In this document: in pieces, positions 15,837 to 24,655 of the stretch
Layout of the letters: every line of letters starts with the position of its first letter
Numbering within the stretch: the first letter of the stretch is position 1
Assembly: GCA_003354135.1 (NCBI GenBank)
Contig: PIVK01000003.1
Coordinates: 44,304-108,303 of the forward strand
Length of the DNA stretch: 64,000 bases
Reading direction: 5' to 3'
Source of the DNA: Rhodospirillales bacterium
GTDB taxonomy: Bacteria; Pseudomonadota; Alphaproteobacteria; Rhodospirillales; GLO-3
Translations under genes and position numbers: made by a program
Notes under the pieces: generated by a model
Seen by the model: only the letters and a program-made list of their open reading frames with translations
What the model was told of the DNA's origin: nothing
Databases searched by the model: none

Positions 15837-18407
15837 ATGAACGCGGTCGTTGTCGTCGAATCGCCTGCCAAGGCGAAGACCATTAACAAGTACCTGGGCA
15901 AGGATTTCACCGTCCTGGCCAGCTATGGCCATATCCGCGACCTACCGTCTAAGGATGGGTCGGTCCGGCCTGACGACGGATTCTCCATGGATTGGGAAAT
16001 CGACGCCAGGGCCAAGAAGCACATCGATGCCATCGCGAAGGCGGTGAAGGGCGCCGAGGCCCTTTACCTCGCCACCGACCCCGACCGCGAGGGCGAGGCC
16101 ATATCCTGGCATGTGCGGGAAGTGCTGGAGAAGAGACGCGCGCTGAAGGGCGTTGACGTAAAGCGCGTCGTCTTCAACGAGATCACCAAGACCGCCATCC
16201 AAGAGGCCTTCCGCCACCCCCGCGAGCTCGACCACGAACTGATCGAGGCTTATCTCGCACGCCGGGCGCTGGACTACCTGGTCGGCTTCACCCTCTCGCC
16301 CATCTTGTGGCGTAAGCTGCCGGGCTCCCGCTCGGCGGGCCGCGTGCAGTCGGTGGCGCTCAGGCTCATCTCTGAGCGCGAAGACGCGATCGAGAACTTC
16401 ACCACCCGGGAGTACTGGTCGGTCGCCACCGATTTCACCACCTCCGCCGGCGCCGGGGTTCAGGCCAATTTGACGCACCTGAACGGTGAGAAGCTGGACA
16501 AGTACGACATCGGCTCCGAAGCGCAGGCCAAGACTGCGGAGGAAGCCATTCGGGCCCGGGTCTTCAACGTCGCCCAGGTCGAGCGCAAGAAGGCCAAGCG
16601 CCACCCGGCCGCTCCTTTCACCACCTCGACCCTGCAGCAGGAAGCGGTACGTAAGCTCCGGTTTTCCGCCAAGCGCACCATGACCGTGGCGCAGAAGCTT
16701 TACGAAGGCATCGCCATTGGCGGCGAGACGGTGGGCCTGATCACCTACATGCGGACCGACGGCGTCACCATGGCGGGCGAAGCCATCGCCGCGACCCGCG
16801 ACTTGATCGCCAAGGACTTCGGCGACAAATACCTGCCGAAGTCGCCGCGGGTCTACAAGACCAAAGCCAAAAACGCCCAGGAGGCCCACGAGGCCATCCG
16901 CCCCACCGACGTGCGCCGCCGCCCGGACAGCCTTACGAAATATCTCAGCGCTGAACAACTCGACCTCTATACGCTGATCTGGAAGCGCACCATGGCCTGC
17001 CAGATGGAAAGCGCACTCCTGGATCAGGTCGTCGTTGACGTGGCCTCGGGTGACAAGGCCGTGGTGCTGCGCGCCACCGGTTCGGTCGTGGCGTTTGACG
17101 GCTTCTTCCGGCTTTACCAGGAAGGCCGCGATGACGAGGAAAACGGGGACGCCAAGACCCGCCTGCTGCCCGACATCAAGGAAGGGGAAGCGCTGAACCT
17201 CGGCCAAGTGACCCCGGAACAGCACTTCACCCAGCCCCCGCCCCGTTTCACCGAGGCCAGTCTGGTGAAGCGGCTGGAGGAGCTGGGCATCGGCCGCCCC
17301 TCCACCTACGCCTCCATCATCTCGGTGTTGCAGGACCGCGACTACGTAAGGCTGGAGAAGCGCCGGTTCATGCCCGAAGACCGGGGCCGCCTGGTCAACG
17401 CGTTTCTTTCCAGCTTCTTCACCCGCTACGTGGAGTACGACTTCACGGCTCGGTTGGAAGAGCAGTTGGACGACATTTCCGGCGGACGCATCGATTGGAA
17501 GGCGGTTCTGGCCGACTTCTGGACCGTCTTCTCCGCCGCTGTCGATCAGGCCAAGGATCTCCGCACCCGTGAGGTTCTGGACACCCTGGACGAGCTTCTG
17601 GGCCCCCATTTCTTCCGCGACACGGGCGACGGCAAGGATCCGCGCGTCTGCCCCGAATGCACAGACGGCCGCCTGGCCATCAAGGCGGGGCGATATGGCG
17701 CCTTCATCGGCTGCTCCAACTACCCCACGTGCCGCCACACACGCCGTCTGGTGGTGGACACGGGCAAGGAGAACGGCGAGGAGAACGGCGACGCCGAGAG
17801 CGGCCCCCGGGGGCTCGGTACAGACCCCGCGACGGGCTTCGATGTGACGCTCCGGAAAGGACCCTACGGCCACTACGTGCAGCTGGGCGATGCGCCTCCG
17901 CCCCAGATCAAAGGCAAGAAGGGCCGCAAGCCGGAGAAACCCAAACGCGCCTCCCTGCCCAAGACCATGGAGCCGGACTCGGTGAACTTGGACCGGGCCT
18001 TAGGCCTTCTGGCGTTGCCACGCGAGATCGGTGTTCATCCCGAAACGGGGGAGAAGATCAGCGCCGGCATCGGCCGCTTTGGCCCCTACATCAAGCACGG
18101 CGCCGCCTATGTGTCCTTGAAGAAGGACGACGACGTGCTGACCATCGGCATGAACCGGGTGGTCGACCTGATCGCGTCGGCCCCGAAGAAGGATCCGCCG
18201 GTGGAACTGGGTGTACATCCTGCGGACGGCAAGCCGGTGACCCGGCGCAAGGGCCGCTTCGGCCCCTACGTCCAGCACGGCCGCGTCATGGCCTCGATCC
18301 CCAAAGGGGCCAGCCCGGAGTCGGTGACCCTGGACGTCGCCCTCGGCCTCATCGCCGCCAAGGCGGGCACGAAGAAAAAAGCTCCCGCGAAGAAGAAGGC
18401 CGACTAA
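15837..18407 (+). CDS. topA: DNA topoisomerase I
   Basis: 856 residues. Type IA enzyme relaxing negative supercoils. Toprim domain opens with VVVESPAKAKTINKYLG and includes ATDPDREGEAISWH; the catalytic Tyr is about residue 304 in LITYMRTDG; then a zinc-ribbon (CPEC...CSNYPTC around 605-632) and C-terminal repeat domains containing GRFGPYIKHG and GRFGPYVQHG, ending in a Lys/Ala tail. ATG 15837 is 14 bases after dprA. The stop overlaps the stop of the convergent DUF2336 gene by four bases. Confidence 0.97.
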   Translation: MNAVVVVESPAKAKTINKYLGKDFTVLASYGHIRDLPSKDGSVRPDDGFSMDWEIDARAKKHIDAIAKAVKGAEALYLATDPDREGEAISWHVREVLEKRRALKGVDVKRVVFNEITKTAIQEAFRHPRELDHELIEAYLARRALDYLVGFTLSPILWRKLPGSRSAGRVQSVALRLISEREDAIENFTTREYWSVATDFTTSAGAGVQANLTHLNGEKLDKYDIGSEAQAKTAEEAIRARVFNVAQVERKKAKRHPAAPFTTSTLQQEAVRKLRFSAKRTMTVAQKLYEGIAIGGETVGLITYMRTDGVTMAGEAIAATRDLIAKDFGDKYLPKSPRVYKTKAKNAQEAHEAIRPTDVRRRPDSLTKYLSAEQLDLYTLIWKRTMACQMESALLDQVVVDVASGDKAVVLRATGSVVAFDGFFRLYQEGRDDEENGDAKTRLLPDIKEGEALNLGQVTPEQHFTQPPPRFTEASLVKRLEELGIGRPSTYASIISVLQDRDYVRLEKRRFMPEDRGRLVNAFLSSFFTRYVEYDFTARLEEQLDDISGGRIDWKAVLADFWTVFSAAVDQAKDLRTREVLDTLDELLGPHFFRDTGDGKDPRVCPECTDGRLAIKAGRYGAFIGCSNYPTCRHTRRLVVDTGKENGEENGDAESGPRGLGTDPATGFDVTLRKGPYGHYVQLGDAPPPQIKGKKGRKPEKPKRASLPKTMEPDSVNLDRALGLLALPREIGVHPETGEKISAGIGRFGPYIKHGAAYVSLKKDDDVLTIGMNRVVDLIASAPKKDPPVELGVHPADGKPVTRRKGRFGPYVQHGRVMASIPKGASPESVTLDVALGLIAAKAGTKKKAPAKKKAD

Positions 18408-19516
18408 GTAACCGCCCTTATCCCGTCCCCAACTTTCTTCTTCATACTCCGGCGCGTCTTGAAGAAACGCATGGCGCGCTTGGCGGCATCGGTCGAGATC
18501 CGGGCATAGATGTCGAGCAAAGCGCCTGTATCCTCCTGGCTGCGCGAGCCGTCGAAGTTGGTCAGCATCAGGATCTCGCCGAACATGTCGAAATCCATGT
18601 CCAGGCTCTTGAAGACGACGGCCATCTTCTCGCCGGCTAGGTCGAATACCGCCTGTTCCGCCATCTCGTGATCGATCCGCGCCAGGCGGGCAATTCCGGC
18701 AACGAATTCCGGGACCTTTTTCTCGCGGATCAGCTGCAGCAGGAAGTTGTTGTCGAGCTGGCCCAGGATCTGCTTGCGGTGGATGAAGCTCTCGGCGGGG
18801 GTGAGCTTGTGCTCCGTCTCCTGAGCCTTGAACCATTTCTCCGTCTCTTCCATCAGCACCGTGATCTGGGCCTCGTCCAGACCCGGTTCGGCATCCAGGA
18901 TCTGCTGACGGATGGCCCAGGAGACGCGCCAGAAGGCGGCGCCAGCCATATCGTCGGGCACGTCTTGGCGTTTCATCAGAGACTGGCTGAGGGACTCGTT
19001 GCCATCGGCGCGAACAACCATGGTCTCCATGCCCCCCTCGGAGAACCGCGCACCGACGTTGTCGGCCAGGGTCTCCAGCACCTCGTCGTCGCCCTTTACC
19101 ACCAGGACGTCGGTCACCTTTTCCGCCACCATCGGACGCTGCGAGATGGCCTTCAAGTGATCCTGGCTCTTGGTCTGGACGATCTTCACCAAGTCGTCAT
19201 CGCCCAGCGCCGGACTATGGGTGAGCACGGGCGTCGCCACATCGATCTTGTCGTTGGCCAGCTTGACCACCAGGCTGCGGGGGGCGTTGGCGACCTCGGC
19301 TATGGTTTCCGACAGGTGCTGACGCACCATGGTCTCCACCTTGTCCATCAGTTGGGTCATGATCTCGCCAAAGTAAGCGACTTCGGTCGGGTTCAGGGTC
19401 TCGGGAGCCTCCATGAAAAGGTCGGCAACCTCACGTAAGAGTTTGAGCCGTCCCTCCTCCGAGTCACCCCGGGTGAGCCGCGCCAAGCCCTCCAGACGTT
19501 CCAGTTTCTCGCCCAT
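18404..19516 (-). CDS. DUF2336 domain protein
   Basis: 370 residues, alpha-helical throughout, cytoplasmic, no membrane segment. The pattern (RLARLTRG-type N-terminus, a central region of paired helical repeats with the phrases DDLVKIVQ, HLKAISQRPMVAEKVTDVLV and a long helical C-terminal half) matches the DUF2336 family, frequent and multi-copy in Rhodospirillales and Rhizobiales and without an established function. Convergent with topA. It follows a 63-residue ORF by 18 bases, probably one transcript. Confidence 0.75.
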   Translation of the reverse strand: MGEKLERLEGLARLTRGDSEEGRLKLLREVADLFMEAPETLNPTEVAYFGEIMTQLMDKVETMVRQHLSETIAEVANAPRSLVVKLANDKIDVATPVLTHSPALGDDDLVKIVQTKSQDHLKAISQRPMVAEKVTDVLVVKGDDEVLETLADNVGARFSEGGMETMVVRADGNESLSQSLMKRQDVPDDMAGAAFWRVSWAIRQQILDAEPGLDEAQITVLMEETEKWFKAQETEHKLTPAESFIHRKQILGQLDNNFLLQLIREKKVPEFVAGIARLARIDHEMAEQAVFDLAGEKMAVVFKSLDMDFDMFGEILMLTNFDGSRSQEDTGALLDIYARISTDAAKRAMRFFKTRRSMKKKVGDGIRAVT

Positions 19517-19534
19517 GGCCCCTTCTCCCCGCGA

Positions 19535-19726
19535 TCAGCCCCGCATCCAGGTCGAACCGGATAGCGGCTCGCACCACCCGGCGCCCATACCGTCCACCCG
19601 CAGGCTGACGAACTCATCGTTCCGTAGCGCCGAGACACCTTGCAACCCCGCCAGCACCGCGTCGGTCGTATTCTTGTAAACATAGCGCGGGTGGGAGCGC
19701 TGATTGTCCGTTCTGTTGATCCGCAT
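19535..19726 (-). CDS. Small protein with PilZ-like N-terminal motif, 63 aa
   Basis: A GGAG ribosome-binding site precedes the ATG and the gene sits 18 bases upstream of the DUF2336 gene on the same strand. The segment RSHPRYVY carries the RxxxR signature that in PilZ domains contacts cyclic di-GMP, but the second PilZ motif (DxSxxG) and most of the beta-barrel are missing, so it is either a truncated PilZ domain or a chance match. No signal peptide or membrane segment. Confidence 0.45.
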   Translation of the reverse strand: MRINRTDNQRSHPRYVYKNTTDAVLAGLQGVSALRNDEFVSLRVDGMGAGWCEPLSGSTWMRG

Positions 19727-20217
19727 GCCCGTATTCTCCAGTGCGGTTCAGGTCAAGGGGGTCAGTATAGCTGACGTAATCCCGTTCTCATACCCGGCAA
19801 AGGTATCCGACCCAGGGGGGTCGCATTTGAGAAATAAGGCTTGCCAGGAGGTGGTGTTATCTGAGGTGGTCCTCGGTAGGGCCTGAAACGCAAGCTCCAA
19901 TCAAATTTCCAGACATCAGGTTACACAAGCATCCGGGAGCATCCGGCCCCGGTGGTGGTGGAAGAAGCGGCCGCCACCGCGGAGACTCCCACTGCGGCCG
20001 GTCCGGTTATTTTCTCGGAGGATCTCCGCCCAGCCCACGGCAGCTTGACAGGTAAACCTTATGCCGCCCCACGCTGTCTCTCGGAGGCACCTCGGGCGGC
20101 CAGGGACTTGTTTCCGTGCGGCACGGTAACGAGATGTAAACCTGCGCCTGTGCATTTTGATGTATGTGCCATGCGCATGTTCGGTATAATCCTCCGAAAT
20201 ACGACTAGGGGAGCACA
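19727..20217. other. Intergenic region upstream of the Fic module, with promoter and palindrome
   Basis: No convincing gene on either strand. Near the right end lies a perfect -10 hexamer TATAAT (20185-20190) and, just upstream, the 10-bp palindrome CATGCGCATG (20170-20179), placed where a repressor would block RNA polymerase. The -35 is weak. An AGGGGAG ribosome-binding site precedes the antitoxin ATG. Inference: autoregulated toxin-antitoxin promoter. The rest of the region shows nothing I can name. Confidence 0.4.
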
Positions 20218-20394
20218 ATGACTGACGAAATTCAGAAGCTCGTTGAAGCGGCAAAAGCTGTGGAGATGACACCAGATCAGCAGGAAGAACAAAGGCGCAG
20301 CTTCGCTTACGGCAATACACACTTGGAGAATGGTCGCATCACCCGCGAGACCATAGACCAAGCGGCGAAGGCCGTAGAATCAGGGAATGTCTGA
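20218..20394 (+). CDS. Putative VbhA/AntF-like antitoxin of the Fic pair, 58 aa
   Basis: Short ORF missed by length cut-offs, with AGGGGAG eight bases before the ATG, overlapping the fic start by eight bases (ATGTCTGA), a typical toxin-antitoxin arrangement. It is helical and hydrophilic, with RRSFAYGNTHLENGRIT, resembling class I Fic antitoxins whose inhibitory helix carries (S/T)xxxE(G/N). Here S28 and N33 match but the inhibitory Glu position is Gly32. The product should bind Fic and block ATP binding; whether it does so by the canonical glutamate is uncertain. Confidence 0.7.
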   Translation: MTDEIQKLVEAAKAVEMTPDQQEEQRRSFAYGNTHLENGRITRETIDQAAKAVESGNV

Positions 20395-21049
20395 CAGCGA
20401 TTCGCACAACCGCCGACACAGCGTAGCCGCCGAAGCCAGCCTTATTGATGACCCGGAAGAGCGGGCACGGCGGGAAGCCGAGAACGGTCTTCGGCAGTTT
20501 GATCGCGCTATGCGGCTTGTAGAAGAACACCTAGACCCGGAGCGTCCTTTCAGGCTCCGGGTTTCTCGCGTTCTGGAACTCCACCAAGTGGCCCTTGATG
20601 GCGTCCACCCTTATGCAGGCAACTTTCGCCCTGGAGAGGTGGAGATACATAAGAGCGCACATTCCCCAGTTGAGCGGGCGCTGGTGCCGTCGCTGGTTGA
20701 AGATATGTGCGACTACGTGAACGACAACTGGGAAAGTAAGTCTGCCGTCCACCTAGCCGCGTACATCATGTGGCGATTAAATTGGATTCATCCTTTCGCG
20801 GATGGCAATGGCCGCACCTCCCGAATCGTATCATTCCTGGTCCTCTGCCTCCGGGTTGGTATGCGGCTACCGGGTAAGAACACCATTCCTGACCAGATAT
20901 GCGAAAATCGCGGCCCCTATTTTGAGGCCCTAGAGGCGGCTGATGCGGCAGAGAAAGAGGGCCGCATCGACGTATCGGCAATGGAATCGCTTATCAAGGC
21001 AATGCTGGCGAAGCAGCTAGTCAGCATGTACGAGGACGCCAAGAGCTAA
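20387..21049 (+). CDS. fic: Fic-domain AMP-transferase (toxin)
   Basis: 220 residues. Fic proteins transfer AMP (sometimes other moieties) from a nucleotide to a hydroxyl on a target protein; bacterial class I toxins commonly hit gyrase and topoisomerase IV. The active-site loop HPFADGNGRTSR is at 135-146 and matches HPFx(D/E)GNGRxxR fully, so it should be catalytically competent. The upstream flap region (HPYAGNFRPGEVEI) is also typical. No signal peptide or type IV secretion-type C-terminal domain was seen, so an intracellular toxin is more likely than an effector. Co-translated with the antitoxin. Confidence 0.92.
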   Translation: MSDSDSHNRRHSVAAEASLIDDPEERARREAENGLRQFDRAMRLVEEHLDPERPFRLRVSRVLELHQVALDGVHPYAGNFRPGEVEIHKSAHSPVERALVPSLVEDMCDYVNDNWESKSAVHLAAYIMWRLNWIHPFADGNGRTSRIVSFLVLCLRVGMRLPGKNTIPDQICENRGPYFEALEAADAAEKEGRIDVSAMESLIKAMLAKQLVSMYEDAKS

Positions 21050-21099
21050 GGGCAGGGGCCGAGGGGAACACGGGTCGGCAAAGCACGCATCGGGCACAG

Positions 21100-21298
21100 A
21101 ACCGGGAACGCGTGTCCCAGGCGCTGGACTGTGTACGGTAAGCCGCGAGACAAAGGAAGAAGGGGCGGTTCCCAAACCGCGTGTCCTTCACCTCTGGCCC
21201 AAGGATCGGTTTGCCGTCAAACACCCAAGGTGGGATCCGTATGCGGGAAAGTCGCACGTACAGTTCTGTGCGGGGGCGCCCAGGAATGGACGCCCCTA
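21100..21298 (+). mobile_element. Decayed 3' end of a group II intron (domains V and VI)
   Basis: Plus strand. 21232-21270 has the shape of group II domain V: CCGTATGCGGGAAAGTCGCA with the GAAA-type tetraloop and the 3' strand CGTACAGTTCTGTG. It is followed by a domain VI-like hairpin, GGGGGCGCC paired with GGACGCCCC, ending in CTACC. Upstream, GCGGTT/AACCGC and CGCGAGACAAAGGAAG resemble the segment that follows the reverse-transcriptase ORF in this intron class. No reverse transcriptase or 5' end is present. The basal helix is degenerate: GATCCGT would have to pair with ACAGTTC, and the usual AGC catalytic triad appears as ATC. I consider it a dead remnant. Confidence 0.6.
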
Positions 21299-21713
21299 CC
21301 GCGATCACAATCCGGAGCGGTTATTTTGTCACGAGCCCTAACTGCTTTGATCCCGCCGTGCCCGGCGGCACGCGCATCAACGGTCGCGAACAGACGCCGA
21401 CCCTGTTCGTTCAAATGTCCAGACAATGCCTCAAACCGACATCTTATGCCGTCAATATCAATCGGCAACACAACATATGGTGTATCTGCATTTTTTGGAA
21501 TCCCCAAAATCCAATAAATTTTGGAAACCCCAAACGGCGATTCAATTATTTCATCTCAGGCCCTTACTCAATTTGAGGAGTTGCATAAGGTGTCCCCGGA
21601 GCTCAGTGCGAATTTCCATACTTCAGGTTGCTCAATCGGCGTCTGCCTTCGATAAAGGAAGGGTCTGGGCCCCCTCTGATACTGCGAGGGAACCTACCCA
21701 CGCGGCCCGTCCG
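21299..21713. other. Non-coding stretch between the intron remnant and ccdA
   Basis: No ORF with ribosome-binding site and protein-like composition on either strand. The middle (about 21480-21580) is AT-rich with runs of C-C-C-C-A-A-A and T-T-T-T-G-G-A, unlike the flanking chromosome. No clear terminator or promoter was identified. Probably debris of the same insertion event as the Fic/intron segment, by inference only. Confidence 0.35.
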
Positions 21714-22457
21714 TTATCCGATCCGCCCTAGGGCCGGGAAGATCTCCAACAGCCATTGGCCGATGTCGGCCATGGAACCGAAGAAGATCAAGAGCCCCGT
21801 CAGCACCAGCAGGCTGCCGATGCCGATCTCGATCTTGCGCATGTGCCGGCGGAAGTTCTTCATGAAGATCATGAACGGCTTAACCGCAGTGGCGGCCAGC
21901 AGGAAGGGAATGCCGATGCCGGCGGCGTAGGCGGCGAGCAGGGTGCCGCCGTACCACGGGCTGTCGCCCATGGCCGCGACCATGAGGATGGTCGCCAATA
22001 CCGGGCCGACGCAGGGCGTCCAGCCGAAGGCGAAGGCCAGCCCCAGCAGGTAGGACCCAAAGACGCCGGCCGGTTTTTCCGCCACGTGGTAGCGCTTCTC
22101 GAAGTTGAGGAACCCGACCCGGAACAAGCCCATAAAATGAAACCCGAAAAAGACGATAATCACGCCGGAGATTTGGCCCAGGGTTTCCTTGTATTGGGCG
22201 ATCATGGAACTGACCCAGGTGGCGGTCATCCCCAGCGCAATGAAGACCGTCGAGAACCCAAGGACGAAGGCCAGGGCCGCAACGAAGATGTGGCGGACGA
22301 TCTTCCGGGTTTCGGGATCGTCGTCCAGCAGTTCGTCCAGTGACGCCCCGCCGACGAAGCAAATATAGGCCGGCACCAGCGGTAGGATGCAGGGCGAGAT
22401 GAAACTCAGCACTCCGGCGCCCAGAGCGCCAGCATAAGAGACCTCGAAACCTTCCAT
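21714..22457 (-). CDS. ccdA: CcdA-type thiol-disulfide transmembrane transporter
   Basis: 247 residues, DsbD-gamma/CcdA family inner-membrane protein carrying reducing equivalents from cytoplasmic thioredoxin to periplasmic thioredoxin-like proteins. About six hydrophobic helices; the redox Cys are in FISPCILPLVPAY (helix 1) and FGWTPCVGPVLA (helix 4), both inside the expected P-C motifs. Divergent from a periplasmic thioredoxin-like gene 134 bases away, its obvious electron acceptor. Such ccdA-soxW pairs are known in sulfur-oxidation and cytochrome c maturation contexts. Confidence 0.93.
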   Translation of the reverse strand: MEGFEVSYAGALGAGVLSFISPCILPLVPAYICFVGGASLDELLDDDPETRKIVRHIFVAALAFVLGFSTVFIALGMTATWVSSMIAQYKETLGQISGVIIVFFGFHFMGLFRVGFLNFEKRYHVAEKPAGVFGSYLLGLAFAFGWTPCVGPVLATILMVAAMGDSPWYGGTLLAAYAAGIGIPFLLAATAVKPFMIFMKNFRRHMRKIEIGIGSLLVLTGLLIFFGSMADIGQWLLEIFPALGRIG

Positions 22458-22591
22458 TGCCGGCCGGTCCTTTCCGATATTTTCCGATTTTTACGTCATG
22501 ATGCCTTGAAAGGCCAATCATCTTTTTGCGAGCGGGGGTTTTTGGAGATAGGATGGACGTGCAATCGAGAGGCAGCTTTAAGGGGAATATC

Positions 22592-23191
22592 ATGACGGGA
22601 TGGAAGAGGCTTGGTCTGCTTGCGGCGCTGGTCCTGGGCCTGGTAATGGCGGACGCTGGCGCGGCGAACCTGCGTTCCGACGGCATCCACACCCAGCCGT
22701 GGATCAAGTCGCTGACCTTCCTTGATCTCAAGGAGGATCTGGCCGAGGCGTTGAAGGCGGGCAAGACCGGTCTGGTGGTGCTGTTCGAGCAGCCGGGCTG
22801 CGGGGCCTGCCGGCGGCTGCACGAGGTCAACTTCGCCGACAAGGAGTTGGTTGACCTGATCACCGCCAATTTCGACGTGGTTCAGATCAACATGTACGGG
22901 AGTACGGAAGTCACCGACCTGGACGGCGAGGAAACGACGGAGAGAAAGCTCGCCGAGAAAATGAGGATCAACTTTACCCCCACCACCATCTTCGTCGACA
23001 GGGCGGGTAAGGAGGTCTTCCGGGTGCCGGGCTATCTTAAACCGAAATTCTACAAGGCCGCATTCGAGTACGTTCTTGATGGCGGGCCGCAGCGCGGCAT
23101 CCTGTTCCCGCGTTGGAACAAGGAACGCCGCTCCGCGGAGAGACCCGCAAGAACCGGGGAGGCTCGACCTGGGACTGTTCCGTCTCGGTGA
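22592..23191 (+). CDS. Periplasmic thioredoxin-like protein, SoxW type
   Basis: 199 residues from ATG 22592 (AAGGGG precedes it); upstream ATGs are less well placed. A signal peptide (LGLLAALVLGLVMADAGA) targets the periplasm. The thioredoxin fold has the redox motif C-G-A-C in FEQPGCGACRRLHEV and the cis-Pro region NFTPTTIFVD. It is related to SoxW/thioredoxin_2 proteins, reduced by CcdA and acting on oxidised periplasmic partners. It lies divergent to ccdA. The last ~25 residues are Arg-rich and unlike the family, and coding-like sequence continues beyond the stop in other frames. Confidence 0.8.
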   Translation: MTGWKRLGLLAALVLGLVMADAGAANLRSDGIHTQPWIKSLTFLDLKEDLAEALKAGKTGLVVLFEQPGCGACRRLHEVNFADKELVDLITANFDVVQINMYGSTEVTDLDGEETTERKLAEKMRINFTPTTIFVDRAGKEVFRVPGYLKPKFYKAAFEYVLDGGPQRGILFPRWNKERRSAERPARTGEARPGTVPSR

Positions 23192-23461
23192 CGAGGCCCA
23201 GGCCCGCTGTTTCCGGTTTGATGAAGGCGGTTTTACCGGGGTCCATTATGGTTTCGGCGCGGAGACCCGGCGTAGCGTCCTGATCGAGCGCGACGCGGGA
23301 CGGGTCATCATCAGGGCGGCGCGGTCCTTTTCAAGACGCTTGCCGAGCGTGCGGCCGCGAAGATTCAGTGCACGGCCAACCATCCGCTTCTCTCAGGGAT
23401 GATTGGTCTGGATATTGGGGAGCGCCCGGTCGGCGACACCCCGGTATTCGCCTCGCCTTAG
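23160..23461 (+). pseudogene. Frameshifted remnant of an unrecognised ORF
   Basis: Two coding-like segments lie in different plus-strand frames: first LDLGLFRLGDEAQARCFRFD to about RDAGRVIIR (ending near 23312), then GGAVLFKTLAERAAAKIQCT to DTPVFASP and a stop at 23459-23461. Each frame reads naturally only in its own half, suggesting a single-base frameshift near 23305-23315. I cannot name the protein. Its end overlaps the stop of the convergent alanine dehydrogenase gene. Alternative: a sequencing error in a real gene that continues from the SoxW-like gene. Confidence 0.4.
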
Positions 23462-24573
23462 GCAATGACGGAATCACACGGTGTAAAGGCGGCACCCAGG
23501 CTGTCGGCCACCGCCTGGCAGGTGAGCCTACCCCCGGCCACATTGAGGCCGGCTCTCAGGTGTTCGTCGTCCTGCAAGGCCTGTTTCCATCCCTTTCCGG
23601 CCAGCGCCAACACGAAGGGCAGGGTTGCATTGTTGAGGGCGTAGCTGGACGTATGGGGCACGGCGCCCGGCATGTTGGTGACGCAGTAGTGCACCACACC
23701 GTCTTCGATGTAGGTGGGCGCGGCGTGCGTGGTGGGGCGCGAGGTCTCCGAGCAGCCGCCCTGGTCTATGGCGACGTCGACCAGGGCAGAGCCGTTCTTC
23801 ATCCCTCCGACCGCGGCGCGGGTGAGCAGCTTCGGCGTTCCGGCTCCGGGCACCAGGACGGCACAGACCACCAGATCCGCCGCAGACACATGCTCTTCGA
23901 TGGTTTCGGTGTTGGAGTAGATGCATTTGAGCGAATTGCCGAAGCGTTCCGTCAAGCGCCGAAGCGCATCCGTGTTACGGTCCAGTACCGTAACATCGGC
24001 CCCCATGCCGGTGGCGATGTAAGCGGCATTGGCTCCCGCCACGCCGCCGCCGATGATGACCACCTTGGCCGGGGCGACTCCCGGCACGCCGCCCAGCAGG
24101 ATGCCGTATCCGCCCTGTTCTTTCTCCAGCGCGTGGGCACCTGCCTGGACTGCCATGCGACCTGCCACTTCGGACATGGGTGCCAGCAGCGGCAGGCCGC
24201 CCGACGGCGAGGTCACGGTTTCATAAGCGATGGCAATGGCCCCCGAGTTCATCAGGTCGCGCGTCTGCTCCGGGTCGGGCGCCAGATGCAGATAGGTGAA
24301 CAGGACTTGACCTTCCCTCAGCCGTGCGCGTTCGTCCGGCAGGGGCTCCTTGACCTTGACAATCATGTCAGCTTTGGCAAAGACCTCCTCGGCCGAGGAG
24401 GCAAGGGTGGCGCCGGCGGCTTCGTATTCGGCGTCGGTGTGGCCGATGCCGATTGCCGCGCCCCGCTCGACGAGGACCGTATGGCCCCGTGCCGCGACTT
24501 CACGCACACTGGCGGGCAGAAGGCCTACGCGGTATTCGTGAACCTTGATCTCCTTGGGCACACCGATCAGCAT
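23458..24573 (-). CDS. ald: Alanine dehydrogenase
   Basis: 371 residues. NAD-dependent oxidative deamination of L-alanine to pyruvate and ammonia (reversible). N-terminus [20 protein letters not shown] is diagnostic; catalytic Lys in VKVKEPLP, His in [10 protein letters not shown], the Rossmann motif [14 protein letters not shown] and the C-terminal [20 protein letters not shown] are all present. Divergent from an omega-amino-acid:pyruvate aminotransferase 82 bases away. Since that enzyme makes alanine from pyruvate, Ald would regenerate pyruvate and release ammonium, as known for taurine and beta-alanine degradation. Confidence 0.97.
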   Translation of the reverse strand: MLIGVPKEIKVHEYRVGLLPASVREVAARGHTVLVERGAAIGIGHTDAEYEAAGATLASSAEEVFAKADMIVKVKEPLPDERARLREGQVLFTYLHLAPDPEQTRDLMNSGAIAIAYETVTSPSGGLPLLAPMSEVAGRMAVQAGAHALEKEQGGYGILLGGVPGVAPAKVVIIGGGVAGANAAYIATGMGADVTVLDRNTDALRRLTERFGNSLKCIYSNTETIEEHVSAADLVVCAVLVPGAGTPKLLTRAAVGGMKNGSALVDVAIDQGGCSETSRPTTHAAPTYIEDGVVHYCVTNMPGAVPHTSSYALNNATLPFVLALAGKGWKQALQDDEHLRAGLNVAGGRLTCQAVADSLGAAFTPCDSVIA

Positions 24574-24655
24574 GGGGGCTCCCGTGTGTTGAGGGGTCTC
24601 TCCACATAATTGGCCCGGAGCCTTTGAAGTTCAAGAGATTTAAGGACAAACCGGC

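Noticed and set aside
15942..17873. 643-aa open frame on the minus strand opposite topA
   Set aside because: Shadow of topA; no recognisable motif and no ribosome-binding site.
20218..21300. Whole Fic/intron segment as an integrated genomic island
   Set aside because: No integrase, tRNA end or direct repeats flank it; the tRNA-Arg gene is far away at 47119. Only separate insertions can be argued.
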